NCBI GenBank assembly: GCA_004000625.1
Contig: SAUS01000040.1
Span: 1-24,345, forward strand
Source of the DNA: Candidatus Cibiobacter qucibialis
GTDB taxonomy: Bacteria; Bacillota; Clostridia; Oscillospirales; Ruminococcaceae
DNA length: 24,345 nucleotides
Direction: 5' to 3'
The translations under genes were made by a program, and so were the position numbers. This document shows positions 1-7,965 of the stretch, in pieces (the first letter of the stretch is position 1; each line of letters starts with the position of its first letter). The notes beneath the pieces are model-generated. The model saw only the letters and a program-made list of their open reading frames with translations, did no database searches and was not told where the DNA came from.

Positions 1-55
1 GGCATCTGCCGCACCTCGCTCGCCGTATCGGCACTTAGAATTATGCGGTATTGCC
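1..55 (-). mobile_element. Partial copy of 172-bp MITE (copy 1)
   Basis: This is one terminal part of the interspersed repeat, in reverse orientation and cut by the window edge. It reads into the terminal inverted repeat ending in ATTGCC at 55 and is followed by CTAA, a target sequence also seen at copy 3. It matches the corresponding end of the full copies at 7762, 11087, 12063, 16790 and 21627 almost base for base. The other end and its target duplication lie outside the window. Confidence 0.9.
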
Positions 56-104
56 CTAAATAAGATGGCCGCAAAAGATAAACACAGCCAATCATCAAAA
101 TCAG

Positions 105-152
105 AAAGCCAGAGCGGAACGGTTGTTTTCGGCCATTTGCTCTGGCTTTTTG
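105..152 (+). terminator. Intrinsic terminator of an upstream gene
   Basis: The arms AAAGCCAGAGC (105-115) and GCTCTGGCTTT (139-149) pair perfectly over 11 bp and run into a T tract. It should end transcription of a + strand gene lying left of the window and isolate the asp23-recN operon from it. The MITE partial copy sits between that unseen gene and this terminator, or is part of its 3' region. Confidence 0.8.
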
Positions 153-259
153 CTGCCGGGCAGGTGCATTTTCATGCAGGGAATATCTCGTGTTCTATCC
201 CTCGCCCTGGCTCCGCTGGATTTTATTTTGCGGGCGGGCTGTTAGCCACGGTACACTGC

Positions 260-288
260 TTGCAAACAGTACAAAATTGTGGTAAGCT
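260..288 (+). promoter_or_regulatory. Possible promoter of the asp23-recN operon
   Basis: TTGCAA (260-265) and TAAGCT (283-288) are separated by 17 bp. The -35 box is fair but the -10 box matches the consensus at only three of six positions, so this is the best candidate in the gap rather than a clear promoter. The rest of 153-349 shows no gene or strong structure. Confidence 0.3.
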
Positions 289-349
289 ATTAACAAATAT
301 CACAACCATTCAATTCTGCCGGCTTACCCGGCAGCGGGAGGATAGAGCT

Positions 350-715
350 ATGGATGTACGCAACAGCATTGATGGCAGCCTGCAGATCTCCAATGAGGTC
401 GTAGCCAAGATCGCCAAACTGGCCGCACTGGAAATTGATGGCGTGGCCGATGTTTCTTCCGGCAGCATGCAGAGCGTGCGCGGGTTGCTGAGCAAAGCCA
501 GCCTGCAAAAGCCTGTTACGGTGGATTTAAGCGATGGCGTTGCTGTGGTGCAGGTGCATGTAATTGCCAAGTACGGCAGCAAAATTATGCCTGTCTGCGC
601 CAAAGTGCAGGAAAACGTCAAGCAGACCATCCAGAATATGACCGGCATTACGGTTTCCCGTGTGGATGTGATCGTTGCCGGGCTGGAAGAGCCTGCCGCA
701 GACCAGCATAAATAA
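350..715 (+). CDS. Asp23/Gls24 family envelope stress protein
   Basis: This 122-residue protein belongs to the Asp23/Gls24 (DUF322) family, small proteins that in Firmicutes collect at the membrane and are linked to envelope stress. The typical pattern is visible: a start resembling 'GSLQISNEVVAKIAKLAALEIDGVADV', a central VDLSDGVAVVQVHVIAKYG stretch, then a helix with VQENVKQTIQNMTGI and a final VDVIVAGL strand. The frame is open further upstream to about 65, but the ATG at 350 follows the ribosome binding site GGGAGGAT and gives the normal family length. It lies 22 bp before nusB, a neighbour pair common in Clostridia. No AmaP membrane anchor gene is present in the window. The precise cellular role is not shown by the sequence. 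Confidence 0.92.
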   Translation: MDVRNSIDGSLQISNEVVAKIAKLAALEIDGVADVSSGSMQSVRGLLSKASLQKPVTVDLSDGVAVVQVHVIAKYGSKIMPVCAKVQENVKQTIQNMTGITVSRVDVIVAGLEEPAADQHK

Positions 716-737
716 TTGAAAGATGGGAACAGTGACA

Positions 738-1160
738 ATGGAACAGAATCTTACCCGCCGCGAAGCACGCGAAAATGCTTTTCTTGCGGCTTTTTCCGCA
801 ACCTTCCACCCGGATGATCCGCAGCCGGTGCTGCTGAACCAGCCCGAAAGCCACGAGCATCCGCTGGATGAGTTTTCCCTGCGCATTCTGCGCGATATGG
901 AAGCCCATTCGGAAGAAATTGATGATGTGATCCGTGCAAACCTCAAAGGCTGGACCATTGCCCGCGTTCCGCGTGTCAGCCTGGTAGCCCTGCGTGTGGC
1001 CCTGGCTGAAATGATGTACGGCGAAGAAAAAAAGACCAGCGTTGCCATCAACGAAGCCGTTGAACTGGTCAAAAAGTATGGCTCTGACAAGGACTATCAG
1101 TTCGTCAACGGCCTGCTTGGCACCGTGGCACGGGCGCAGGATAAGCCCGCCGAAGAATGA
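738..1160 (+). CDS. nusB: Transcription antitermination factor NusB
   Basis: NusB binds boxA RNA with S10 (NusE) and promotes antitermination, mainly on rRNA operons. The 140-residue product has the family opening LTRREARENAF, an acidic linker, and the conserved C-terminal pattern KTSVAINEAVELVKKYG followed by FVNGLLG, where NusB proteins bind RNA and pack their helical bundle. An ATG at 723 is in frame and would add five residues, but it lacks a well-spaced ribosome binding site. The ATG at 738 follows GGGAAC and gives the usual N-terminus. The stop overlaps the next start as ATGA (1157-1160), indicating translational coupling. The acidic insertion around residues 25-50 is a little longer than in short NusB proteins. 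Confidence 0.95.
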   Translation: MEQNLTRREARENAFLAAFSATFHPDDPQPVLLNQPESHEHPLDEFSLRILRDMEAHSEEIDDVIRANLKGWTIARVPRVSLVALRVALAEMMYGEEKKTSVAINEAVELVKKYGSDKDYQFVNGLLGTVARAQDKPAEE

Positions 1161-2104
1161 GAACGCTGGGCATCGATACAAGCAATTACGCAACCTCTCT
1201 GGCCGTGTTTGACACAAACGCCGGAGAGGTTGTTTGCGATTGCAAACGCTTCCTGCCCGTGCGGGAGGGTCAACTGGGCCTGCGCCAGAGCGATGCGCTG
1301 TTCCACCATACCGCCGCCCTGCCGGAAATGCTGGCAGAACTGGGCCAAAAGGTGAACCTGACGCAGATCGAAGCTGTCGGCGTATCCGCCAGGCCCCGCC
1401 CGGTGAATGCCTCCTATATGCCATGCTTTTTGGCGGGCGTCAGTGCGGCCACAGCGTTCTGCGCGGCCAAAGGCATTCCGCTGGTTCAAACGACCCACCA
1501 ACAGGGGCATATCTCCGCGGCCCTTTTTGCGGCCAGCGGGGCAGACCTGTTCGGCAAAGAAGAGCTGGTGTTCCATGTGTCCGGCGGAACCACTGACCTT
1601 TTGCACTGCAAGGGGCCGGACAGCATTACCTGCATTGGCACCAGCAGCGACCTGTACGCGGGCCAGGCAGTGGACCGCCTTGGCGTGCGGCTGGGCTATG
1701 CGTTCCCGGCGGGTATCTATGTCAGCCAGCTGGCGGCAGCCTGCACCGAGAACATCAAACCCAAAGTCAGCGTGCGCGGCACAACCTGCAGCCTTTCCGG
1801 CTTGCAGAACCAGTGCGAAAAGCTGCTGGCAGAGGGCAAAAGCCCGGAATATGTCAGTAAGTACTGCCTGCTCTGCGTGGCAGAAACCCTGCGCCGCATG
1901 GCCACCGCTGCCCTGGAGCGGAACCCCGGTCTGCCCGTGGTGTTTGCAGGCGGCGTGATGAGCAGCGAGATCGTGCGGGATTATATCACAAAACGGATGC
2001 AGTACGCCTATTTTGTGCCCGGCAAGTTTGCCAGCGATAATGCCATCGGCGTGTCCATCCTGGCGGCAAGGGAGATCAATGCATGGCCGAATACATCAAT
2101 GTAA
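1157..2104 (+). CDS. TsaD-like (peptidase M22 / Kae1 family) paralogue
   Basis: This 315-residue protein is of the Kae1/TsaD ATPase family, whose main member makes threonylcarbamoyl-adenosine in tRNA. It begins with the ASKHA-fold start LGIDTSNYATSLAVFD, keeps the HxxxH metal ligands (H114 and H118 in HQQGH), the VSGGTTDL nucleotide loop (141-147) and the terminal metal aspartate in SDNA (293-296). True TsaD proteins usually have SGGHT; here the His is Thr, and the protein is shorter than a typical TsaD (about 340). It is therefore more likely the paralogue often found in this clostridial operon than the essential TsaD, whose gene should be elsewhere. It overlaps nusB by 4 bp and xseA by 22 bp. 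Its biochemical role is not established from sequence. Confidence 0.85.
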   Translation: MRTLGIDTSNYATSLAVFDTNAGEVVCDCKRFLPVREGQLGLRQSDALFHHTAALPEMLAELGQKVNLTQIEAVGVSARPRPVNASYMPCFLAGVSAATAFCAAKGIPLVQTTHQQGHISAALFAASGADLFGKEELVFHVSGGTTDLLHCKGPDSITCIGTSSDLYAGQAVDRLGVRLGYAFPAGIYVSQLAAACTENIKPKVSVRGTTCSLSGLQNQCEKLLAEGKSPEYVSKYCLLCVAETLRRMATAALERNPGLPVVFAGGVMSSEIVRDYITKRMQYAYFVPGKFASDNAIGVSILAAREINAWPNTSM

Positions 2105-3324
2105 CCACCCTGAACCTGCTGGCTAAACAGGTGCTGGAGCAGTGCGAACCACTGAATAACCTCATCGTCTGCGGCGAGGTTTCCAACTTTACGCGCCATT
2201 ACAAAAGCGGCCACTGCTACTTTACCCTGAAAGATGAAAACGCCGCCATCAAGTGTGTGATGTTCCGAGATAAAGCGCGTCTGTTGGGCTTTGCGCCGGA
2301 AAACGGCATGCTGGTGCTGGCGTATGGCCGGGCAACGCTGTATGAGCGGGACGGCGCATTCCAGCTGTATTGCGATTATATGCGCCCCTTTGGCGCCGGT
2401 GCGGCCCAGATGGCCTTTGATGCGCTGAAGAAAAAGCTTTCTGCCGAAGGCCTGTTTGATGCTGACCACAAACGCCCGCTGCCGCCTATGCCGCAGTGTA
2501 TCGGGCTGGTCACATCCAAAACCGGTGCGGCATTACAGGATGTGATCCACATCATCACGCGGCGGTGGCCGATGGTCAAACTGCTGCTGGCCCCCGTCAG
2601 TGTGCAGGGACTGGAAGCGGAAAAGAGCATTGTGGATGGCATCCGCCGCCTGGATGCAGACCCGCACCCGGATATAATTTTAATCACCCGCGGCGGCGGT
2701 AGCAAAGAGGATTTGTGGGTGTTCAACAGTGAGCGCATTGCCCGCGCAGCCTATGCCTGTAAAAAGCCAGTCGTTTCTGCGGTCGGGCATGAAATTGATA
2801 CCACAATTCTGGATTATGTGGCTGACCTGCGTGCTCCTACACCTTCCGCAGCGGCGGAACTCTGCGTGCCGGATCAGGCACAGGTGCGGCACGAAATATT
2901 CATTTTACAACAAAATATTCAAAAAAATATACAGTCCCGCCTGGAAATGTGCTATAATAAATTCAACATCATTTCCCCGGCTGCAGCCATGCAGAACGAA
3001 AAAACAGGAATTGACGCTCGTGCGCAGCTTTTGCGGCAAGCGACAGCACAGATACAGGCCGTTGCAGCCCAAAAGGCAGCTGCCTGCACCCAGGGGCTGC
3101 ACACCGCTGCTGCGGTGGCAGCGTCACTGAATCCATATGCAGTCCTTGCACGCGGCTATACCATGGTCGCGGATGCCCGCGGCCGCTGCCTGACAACAGA
3201 ACATCTGAAGCCGGGGCAGAAGATCACTGTTATCGGCAGCAATGCAGCCGCACAGTGTACGGTGGATGCCGTGGCACCCACTCAGGGGAACCCTGAAAAG
3301 GAGCAAACCGATGAGAGCACCTAA
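2083..3324 (+). CDS. xseA: Exodeoxyribonuclease VII large subunit
   Basis: XseA is the catalytic subunit of exonuclease VII, which with several XseB subunits degrades single-stranded DNA into oligonucleotides in both directions without metal. The 413-residue protein shows the N-terminal OB fold (about residues 5-100, with GEVSNFTRHYKSGHCYFTLKD), the catalytic domain with QDV at 152-154, RGGGS (203-207), LWVFNSE, and VSAVGHEIDTT (231-241) followed by the DLRAPTPSAAAEL motif. A variable helical section is followed by the C-terminal LNPYAVLARGY segment. The start at 2083 follows GGGAG and overlaps the preceding gene. The stop lies inside xseB (14-bp overlap), as expected for coupled subunits. 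Confidence 0.97.
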   Translation: MAEYINVTTLNLLAKQVLEQCEPLNNLIVCGEVSNFTRHYKSGHCYFTLKDENAAIKCVMFRDKARLLGFAPENGMLVLAYGRATLYERDGAFQLYCDYMRPFGAGAAQMAFDALKKKLSAEGLFDADHKRPLPPMPQCIGLVTSKTGAALQDVIHIITRRWPMVKLLLAPVSVQGLEAEKSIVDGIRRLDADPHPDIILITRGGGSKEDLWVFNSERIARAAYACKKPVVSAVGHEIDTTILDYVADLRAPTPSAAAELCVPDQAQVRHEIFILQQNIQKNIQSRLEMCYNKFNIISPAAAMQNEKTGIDARAQLLRQATAQIQAVAAQKAAACTQGLHTAAAVAASLNPYAVLARGYTMVADARGRCLTTEHLKPGQKITVIGSNAAAQCTVDAVAPTQGNPEKEQTDEST

Positions 3325-3523
3325 AACCTTTGAAGAAGGGCTCCAGCGCCTGCAGGAGCTTTTGGCAAAAATGCAGGATGAAACCACAACGCTGGACCAA
3401 TCCGTTAAACTGTATGCCGAAGCTGCCCAGCTGATCCAGTACTGCAACACGGCGCTGGACAAGGCAAAATTACAGATCGAAGAGATCGACGCATCGCTGG
3501 CACAGCCCGGCGCGGATGAGTGA
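3311..3523 (+). CDS. xseB: Exodeoxyribonuclease VII small subunit
   Basis: XseB is the small helical subunit that wraps the XseA stalk in exonuclease VII. The 70-residue product has the family core TFEEGLQRLQELLAKMQDETTTLDQSVKLYAEAAQLIQYC, and then a helix ending in an acidic tail. The frame is open upstream to 3242, but the ATG at 3311 follows AAGGAG at a good distance and gives the standard XseB length. It overlaps the xseA end by 14 bp and lies 27 bp before ispA. Expression is most likely coupled to xseA. Confidence 0.96.
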   Translation: MRAPKTFEEGLQRLQELLAKMQDETTTLDQSVKLYAEAAQLIQYCNTALDKAKLQIEEIDASLAQPGADE

Positions 3524-3550
3524 ACCCGCAGGATAAGGAGGCTTTTCCCC

Positions 3551-4438
3551 ATGGAACAGGAACGTTATCAACAGCAGTATAAAGCCTTTGTACAGCAGGC
3601 GGAGCAGCGCCTGAACGAACTGTGCGATGTTTATCTGCCGGTAAAAGCCCAAATCAGCCAGGCAGCGCGTTACAGCCTGCTGGGCGGCGGCAAGCGTGTG
3701 CGCGCCGTGCTGGTGCTGGCTGCCTGCCAGCTGGCGGGCGGCGATACCGCAGCTGCAGCCGACTATGCTGCGGCGCTGGAAATGCTGCACTGCTATTCCC
3801 TGATTCACGATGACATGCCCTGCATGGATAATGATGATTACCGCCGCGGCCGCCTGAGCTGCCATAAGCAATATGGCGAAGCAACCGCCCTGCTGGCGGC
3901 GGATGCCCTGGTTACAGCAGCCTTTGAAGCTGTTGCCAACGCGCCGACCCACCCCCAAAGCCGGGTGCAGGCGGCGGCCCACCTGGCCAAAGCAGCCGGG
4001 GCACGCGGTATGTTGTATGGCCAGGAACTGGATAAGCATTACGAAACCGTGCACGCCAGCGAAAGCGAGCTGCTGGAACTGCATGCCCACAAGACCGGCG
4101 CATTGATTATTGCCGGTGTGGACCTTGGCTGCGATGCCGCTCAGGCGGACGATGCCCTGTGCACTGCCCTGCAGCATTATGCCGCGGAGCTGGGGCTGGT
4201 GTTCCAGATCGTGGATGATATTTTGGATGTGACCGCCACGACGGAAGAACTGGGCAAGCCTGTTGGCAGCGATGCCGAAAACGACAAAACGACCTTTATC
4301 ACCCTGTATGGGCTGGAAGGTGCCCGCAGCCTGGCAAAGCAGCATAATGATGCTGCCCTGGCTGCCCTGGCGGACCTTGGCCCGGAAGCAGACTTTTTGC
4401 GCGAGATGGCAGTGGAGCTGCTGACCCGCAGCAAGTAA
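3551..4438 (+). CDS. ispA: Polyprenyl synthetase, probably farnesyl diphosphate synthase
   Basis: The 295-residue protein condenses isopentenyl diphosphate with allylic diphosphates. It carries GGGKRVR (45-51), the first Asp-rich motif as DDMPCMD (87-93) with the two-residue insertion of bacterial FPP synthases, KTG (181-183), the second motif DDILD (222-226) and the late GKPVGSDAENDK stretch. A Tyr sits five residues before the first motif (Y82), which in characterised enzymes limits chain length to about C15, so farnesyl diphosphate is the expected product. The ribosome binding site AAGGAGG lies well before ATG 3551. It shares the operon with dxs, the entry enzyme of the same isoprenoid route. 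GGPP synthase remains possible but less likely. Confidence 0.94.
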   Translation: MEQERYQQQYKAFVQQAEQRLNELCDVYLPVKAQISQAARYSLLGGGKRVRAVLVLAACQLAGGDTAAAADYAAALEMLHCYSLIHDDMPCMDNDDYRRGRLSCHKQYGEATALLAADALVTAAFEAVANAPTHPQSRVQAAAHLAKAAGARGMLYGQELDKHYETVHASESELLELHAHKTGALIIAGVDLGCDAAQADDALCTALQHYAAELGLVFQIVDDILDVTATTEELGKPVGSDAENDKTTFITLYGLEGARSLAKQHNDAALAALADLGPEADFLREMAVELLTRSK

Positions 4439-4528
4439 CATATTACAGCAGGGCAGGCGGTGCGGCCCACTGCCCGGCAGCTTTGCCGGGAACCCGCCTG
4501 TTTGGCCCGGTGTGAGGAGAAAACTACC

Positions 4529-4999
4529 ATGATGACGCTTTTGCGCGAAGCGCTGAGCTGGAATTATGTGCTGGTAACGGCGGTCATCAGCTCGCTGCTG
4601 GCACAGTTCACCAAAGTGATTCTGAACCTGATTATCCTTGGCAAATTTATCCCGGAACGCCTGTGGGGCGCAGGGGGCATGCCCAGTGCACACTCCGCAA
4701 CGGTATGTGCGCTGTTGGTTGCCACCGGGCGCTACTGCGGCACAGGCTCCACGGAGTTTGCCCTGGCGCTGGTTTTGGCCATTATTGTAATGTATGACGC
4801 AATGGGTGTGCGCCGGGAAACGGGCGAGCAGGCCAAGATTCTGAACCGCATGCTGAGCGAATGGATGGATCGTGAATCAGATGCCATGCCCTTTTTGGGA
4901 GATAAAAAACTGAAAGAGATGGTGGGTCATACCCCTATCCAGGTTCTTACAGGTGCCATTTTTGGCATTGCTGTTGGCCTTTTGATGCCAATGGTGTAA
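4529..4999 (+). CDS. YuiD/DUF212 divergent PAP2-family membrane protein
   Basis: This 156-residue protein belongs to the divergent PAP2 (DUF212, YuiD-like) family, small multi-helix membrane proteins related to lipid phosphatases. The two family signatures are present: GGMPSAHSA (49-57) and YDAMGVRRETGEQA (89-102). Hydrophobic segments lie near residues 10-37, 55-68, 77-90 and at the C-terminus (TGAIFGIAVGLLMPMV). An upstream in-frame start at 4460 is possible, but GAGGAG lies about ten bases before ATG 4529 and the upstream residues are not membrane-like. It sits between ispA and dxs, so a role with isoprenoid-diphosphate or lipid carriers is an attractive guess but not shown. The 90-bp gap before it holds a small CCCGGCA/TGCCGGG hairpin with no T tract. 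Confidence 0.9.
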   Translation: MMTLLREALSWNYVLVTAVISSLLAQFTKVILNLIILGKFIPERLWGAGGMPSAHSATVCALLVATGRYCGTGSTEFALALVLAIIVMYDAMGVRRETGEQAKILNRMLSEWMDRESDAMPFLGDKKLKEMVGHTPIQVLTGAIFGIAVGLLMPMV

Positions 5000-5025
5000 A
5001 AACAGAGCAAACGAGGTATGTGATC

Positions 5026-6885
5026 ATGAAATATCCTTATCTGGATAAAATCCAGAAAAACGGGGATGTAAAAAAACTGCCGCAGCAGGAACTTCCGCTT
5101 CTGTGTGAGGATATCCGCAATTTTTTGATTGAAAGTGTTTCCTCTACCGGCGGGCACCTTTCGTCCAACTTGGGCGTGGTGGAACTTACGGTGGCTTTGC
5201 ACCGTGCGCTGACTCTGCCGCAGGATAAAATTTTGTTCGATGTCGGTCACCAGTGCTATACCCACAAGCTGCTGACCGGCCGCCGGGAGGGCTTCGCCCA
5301 TCTGCGCCAGGTGGACGGCCTTTCGGGCTTTCCCTCCCCGCAGGAAAGCGACTGTGATACCTTTATTGCGGGGCACGGCAGCACGGCGCTTTCCACCGCC
5401 ATCGGTGTGGCACGCGCCAAAAAGCTGAAAAAAGAACCCGGCAAGGTCGTTGCCATCATCGGGGATGGCGCGTTCACCGGCGGCATGGTCTATGAGGGCA
5501 TGAACAACGTCAGCAACCTGAACAACCTGATTGTGGTGCTGAACGATAACAAAATGTCCATCTCCAAAAATGTCGGTCAGATGGCAAATTATCTAACCAA
5601 ACTACGCACAGACCCAAAGTATTTCCGGGTTAAGGCTCATATGGAAACTGCGCTGGAGCGTATCCCCGCAGTGGGCACTGCTCTGGTAGAGGTGCTGCAG
5701 GAAGGGAAAAAGATCATCCGCCGCGGCATCTACCACTCCACCATGTTCGAGGAAATGGGGTTCCAGTACGTTGGCCCGGTGGATGGCCATGATGTTACCG
5801 AGCTGACCCGGATCTTTACCAACCTGCAGGAACAGTATTCCCCGGTGTTTTTGCATATTGTCACCCAAAAGGGTAAGGGTCTGAAACCGGCGGAAGAAAA
5901 CCCCGGCGAGTTCCACAGCGTATCCGCGTTTGATCTGGATCACCTGACAAATCCGGAAATGTCGCCCAAGGATTCTTTCTCCAACCGCTTCGGCAACAAG
6001 CTGGCGGCCCTGGGCAGGGAAGTGCCTAACCTGTGCGCCATTACGGCAGCTATGAAATACGGCACTGGCCTGAACTTCTTCTACCGCGCCATTCCGGAAC
6101 GCTTTTTTGACGTTGGCATGGCGGAAGAGCACGCCGTAACCTTTGCGGCGGGCCTTGCCAGCCAAGGCATGCTGCCGGTTGTGGCTATCTACTCCACCTT
6201 CTTCCAGCGCGCTTATGACCAGATGATTCATGATGTGAACCTGATGCATCTGGATGTGCTGTTTGCCGTGGACCGTGCTGGCCTTGTGCCGGGCGATGGC
6301 GAGACCCACCAGGGCATTTATGATACCGGCTATTTCAGCCAAATCGGCATCCCGGTGTATTCTCCGTGCAACTATGCGGAACTGGAATACTGGTTGGAAG
6401 CACTGGTCAAAACCATGCGCGGCCCCCGCGCCATCCGTTATGCCCGCGGAGAAGAAAAGCCGGCTCTGGCGGCCCTTGGATGCACCGGCAAACCCTATGA
6501 TATGCTGTGCGGTGCGGACAAGGCCGATACCGTTCTTGTCAGTTATGGCGCTGAAACCGAGGAGATTCTTGCCGCGGCGGAACTGCTGCGCCACCAGGGA
6601 ATGGCAGCGGACTGCTGTAAGCTGGTGCAGGTTTATCCCTTGCCGGATGGTCTCTGCCGCCAGCTTTCCAACTATAAAACCATCCTGTTTGCAGAGGAAT
6701 CCGTGGCAACGGGCGGTATTGGCCAGCAGCTTTGCACTGCCCTGCAGGCAGCAGGTTGGCAGGGCCGCTTTATCCTGCGCGGGGTAGATAACACCCATCT
6801 GCTGCACGCCACAGTGCCGCAGCTGCGCCGGGACCAGGGCTTGGATGCTCATACTCTGGCCCAGGATGTGTTGACCCGTAACTGA
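5026..6885 (+). CDS. dxs: 1-deoxy-D-xylulose-5-phosphate synthase
   Basis: Dxs joins pyruvate and glyceraldehyde 3-phosphate using thiamine diphosphate and makes DXP for the MEP isoprenoid pathway and for thiamine and pyridoxal synthesis. The 619-residue protein shows GGHLSSNLG (42-50), the thiamine diphosphate motif GDGAFTGG (146-153) to NDNKMSIS (173-180), the loop glutamate in GMAEEHAV (E367), and the C-terminal transketolase domain. A GTG at 5020 is in frame, but GAGG at 5013 is best placed for ATG 5026. It follows the YuiD-like gene by 26 bp and precedes tlyA by 28 bp. No riboswitch is visible. Length and motifs are normal. Confidence 0.97.
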   Translation: MKYPYLDKIQKNGDVKKLPQQELPLLCEDIRNFLIESVSSTGGHLSSNLGVVELTVALHRALTLPQDKILFDVGHQCYTHKLLTGRREGFAHLRQVDGLSGFPSPQESDCDTFIAGHGSTALSTAIGVARAKKLKKEPGKVVAIIGDGAFTGGMVYEGMNNVSNLNNLIVVLNDNKMSISKNVGQMANYLTKLRTDPKYFRVKAHMETALERIPAVGTALVEVLQEGKKIIRRGIYHSTMFEEMGFQYVGPVDGHDVTELTRIFTNLQEQYSPVFLHIVTQKGKGLKPAEENPGEFHSVSAFDLDHLTNPEMSPKDSFSNRFGNKLAALGREVPNLCAITAAMKYGTGLNFFYRAIPERFFDVGMAEEHAVTFAAGLASQGMLPVVAIYSTFFQRAYDQMIHDVNLMHLDVLFAVDRAGLVPGDGETHQGIYDTGYFSQIGIPVYSPCNYAELEYWLEALVKTMRGPRAIRYARGEEKPALAALGCTGKPYDMLCGADKADTVLVSYGAETEEILAAAELLRHQGMAADCCKLVQVYPLPDGLCRQLSNYKTILFAEESVATGGIGQQLCTALQAAGWQGRFILRGVDNTHLLHATVPQLRRDQGLDAHTLAQDVLTRN

Positions 6886-6913
6886 AATAAGTGAACCGAA
6901 AGGTTGTTTATCA

Positions 6914-7732
6914 ATGAAAATTCGTCTGGATCAATACCTTTGCCAAAACGGCTATGCCCAAAGCCGGGAGCGCGCCAAAGCACTGATCATGTCCGGTATT
7001 GTCTTTGTCAATGAGCAGAAAGTGGACAAAGCCGGTGAAATGATTGCTGAGGACGCCAAAGTGGAAGTGCGCGGCCATGATATCGGTTACGTCAGCCGCG
7101 GCGGCCTCAAGCTGGAAAAAGCCATGCAGGTGTTCCCCATGCGGCCGGATGGCAAGGTCTGCATGGATATTGGCGCATCGACAGGCGGCTTTACCGACTG
7201 TATGCTCAAAAATGGCGCAGTCAAAGTGTACGCCGTGGATGTGGGCTATGGCCAGCTGGCGTGGAGCCTGCGCACCGATGAGCGCGTGGTCAATATGGAG
7301 CGCACAAACATCCGCAATGTTACCCCGGATATGCTGGGGGACAAAATCGCGTTTTTCAGCGTGGATGTTTCCTTTATCTCGCTCAAACATATCTTCCCGG
7401 TGGCGGATACTATCTGTACGCCGGATGCCGTCGGCGTCTGTCTGGTGAAGCCCCAGTTTGAAGCCGGACGCGAAAAAGTAGGTAAAAAAGGCGTTGTGCG
7501 GGAACCCGCTACCCATGCCGAGGTGCTACATATGGCGCAGGGTTACGCCATGGCGAACCACTTTACCCCGGCGGGACTGGATTTTTCGCCCATTAAGGGG
7601 CCGGAGGGCAACATTGAATTTTTGATGTATGTCCAGCACAGCCAGAATCCGCAGCCGCTGCCCGAAGGCATGATCGAACAGACGGTTGCCAACGCTCACG
7701 CGGCGCTGGATAAAGCCCCCAACCTGCACTGA
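6914..7732 (+). CDS. tlyA: TlyA-family rRNA methyltransferase
   Basis: TlyA proteins have an N-terminal S4 RNA-binding domain and a C-terminal FtsJ-like methyltransferase; mycobacterial TlyA 2'-O-methylates 16S and 23S rRNA, and the 'hemolysin' name is historical. This 272-residue protein shows the S4 domain (1-60, RLDQYLCQNGYAQSRERAKALIMSG), then SRGGLKLEKA and the AdoMet loop DIGASTGGFTD (85-95), VDVGYGQL, and KPQFEAGRE with the KGVVREPATH stretch. It follows dxs and is the last gene before the MITE that interrupts the operon. The dxs-tlyA-nadK-argR-recN order is widespread in Firmicutes, so the gene is ancestral here. Target rRNA sites cannot be read from sequence. Confidence 0.95.
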   Translation: MKIRLDQYLCQNGYAQSRERAKALIMSGIVFVNEQKVDKAGEMIAEDAKVEVRGHDIGYVSRGGLKLEKAMQVFPMRPDGKVCMDIGASTGGFTDCMLKNGAVKVYAVDVGYGQLAWSLRTDERVVNMERTNIRNVTPDMLGDKIAFFSVDVSFISLKHIFPVADTICTPDAVGVCLVKPQFEAGREKVGKKGVVREPATHAEVLHMAQGYAMANHFTPAGLDFSPIKGPEGNIEFLMYVQHSQNPQPLPEGMIEQTVANAHAALDKAPNLH

Positions 7733-7761
7733 ACCTTAAAAGCTGCGTTCCTGTTACTTTG

Positions 7762-7933
7762 GGCAATACCGCATAATTCTAAGTGCCGATACGGCGAGCG
7801 AGGTGCGGCAGATGCTAAGCCAAAAGCGCAGATAATACTGGATGTCTTATCGAGCATTTTGGCAACGCAGATGCCGTGCCGCAGCCGCCGGAGCGGTGCT
7901 TAAGCCGTAAGGCGGGAATTGTGCGGTGTTGCC
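7762..7933 (+). mobile_element. 172-bp MITE (copy 2), inside the housekeeping operon
   Basis: A full 172-bp copy starts GGCAATACCGCATAATTC and ends with the inverted version whose reverse complement is GGCAACACCGCACAATTC (16 of 18 matching). It is flanked by TTTG on both sides, read as a 4-bp target duplication. The two halves are a loose palindrome around the centre (GCCAAAA-GCGCA-GATAA against the same on the other strand). It lies between tlyA and nadK, so every transcript of the operon must pass through the hairpin. Confidence 0.93.
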
Positions 7934-7965
7934 TTTGAAACCATACCCGGAAAGGGGAAAAGAGC

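Noticed and set aside
3470..6852. Long minus-strand frames opposite ispA and dxs
   Set aside because: Both mirror recognised genes with all motifs on the + strand; the antisense products have no family likeness.
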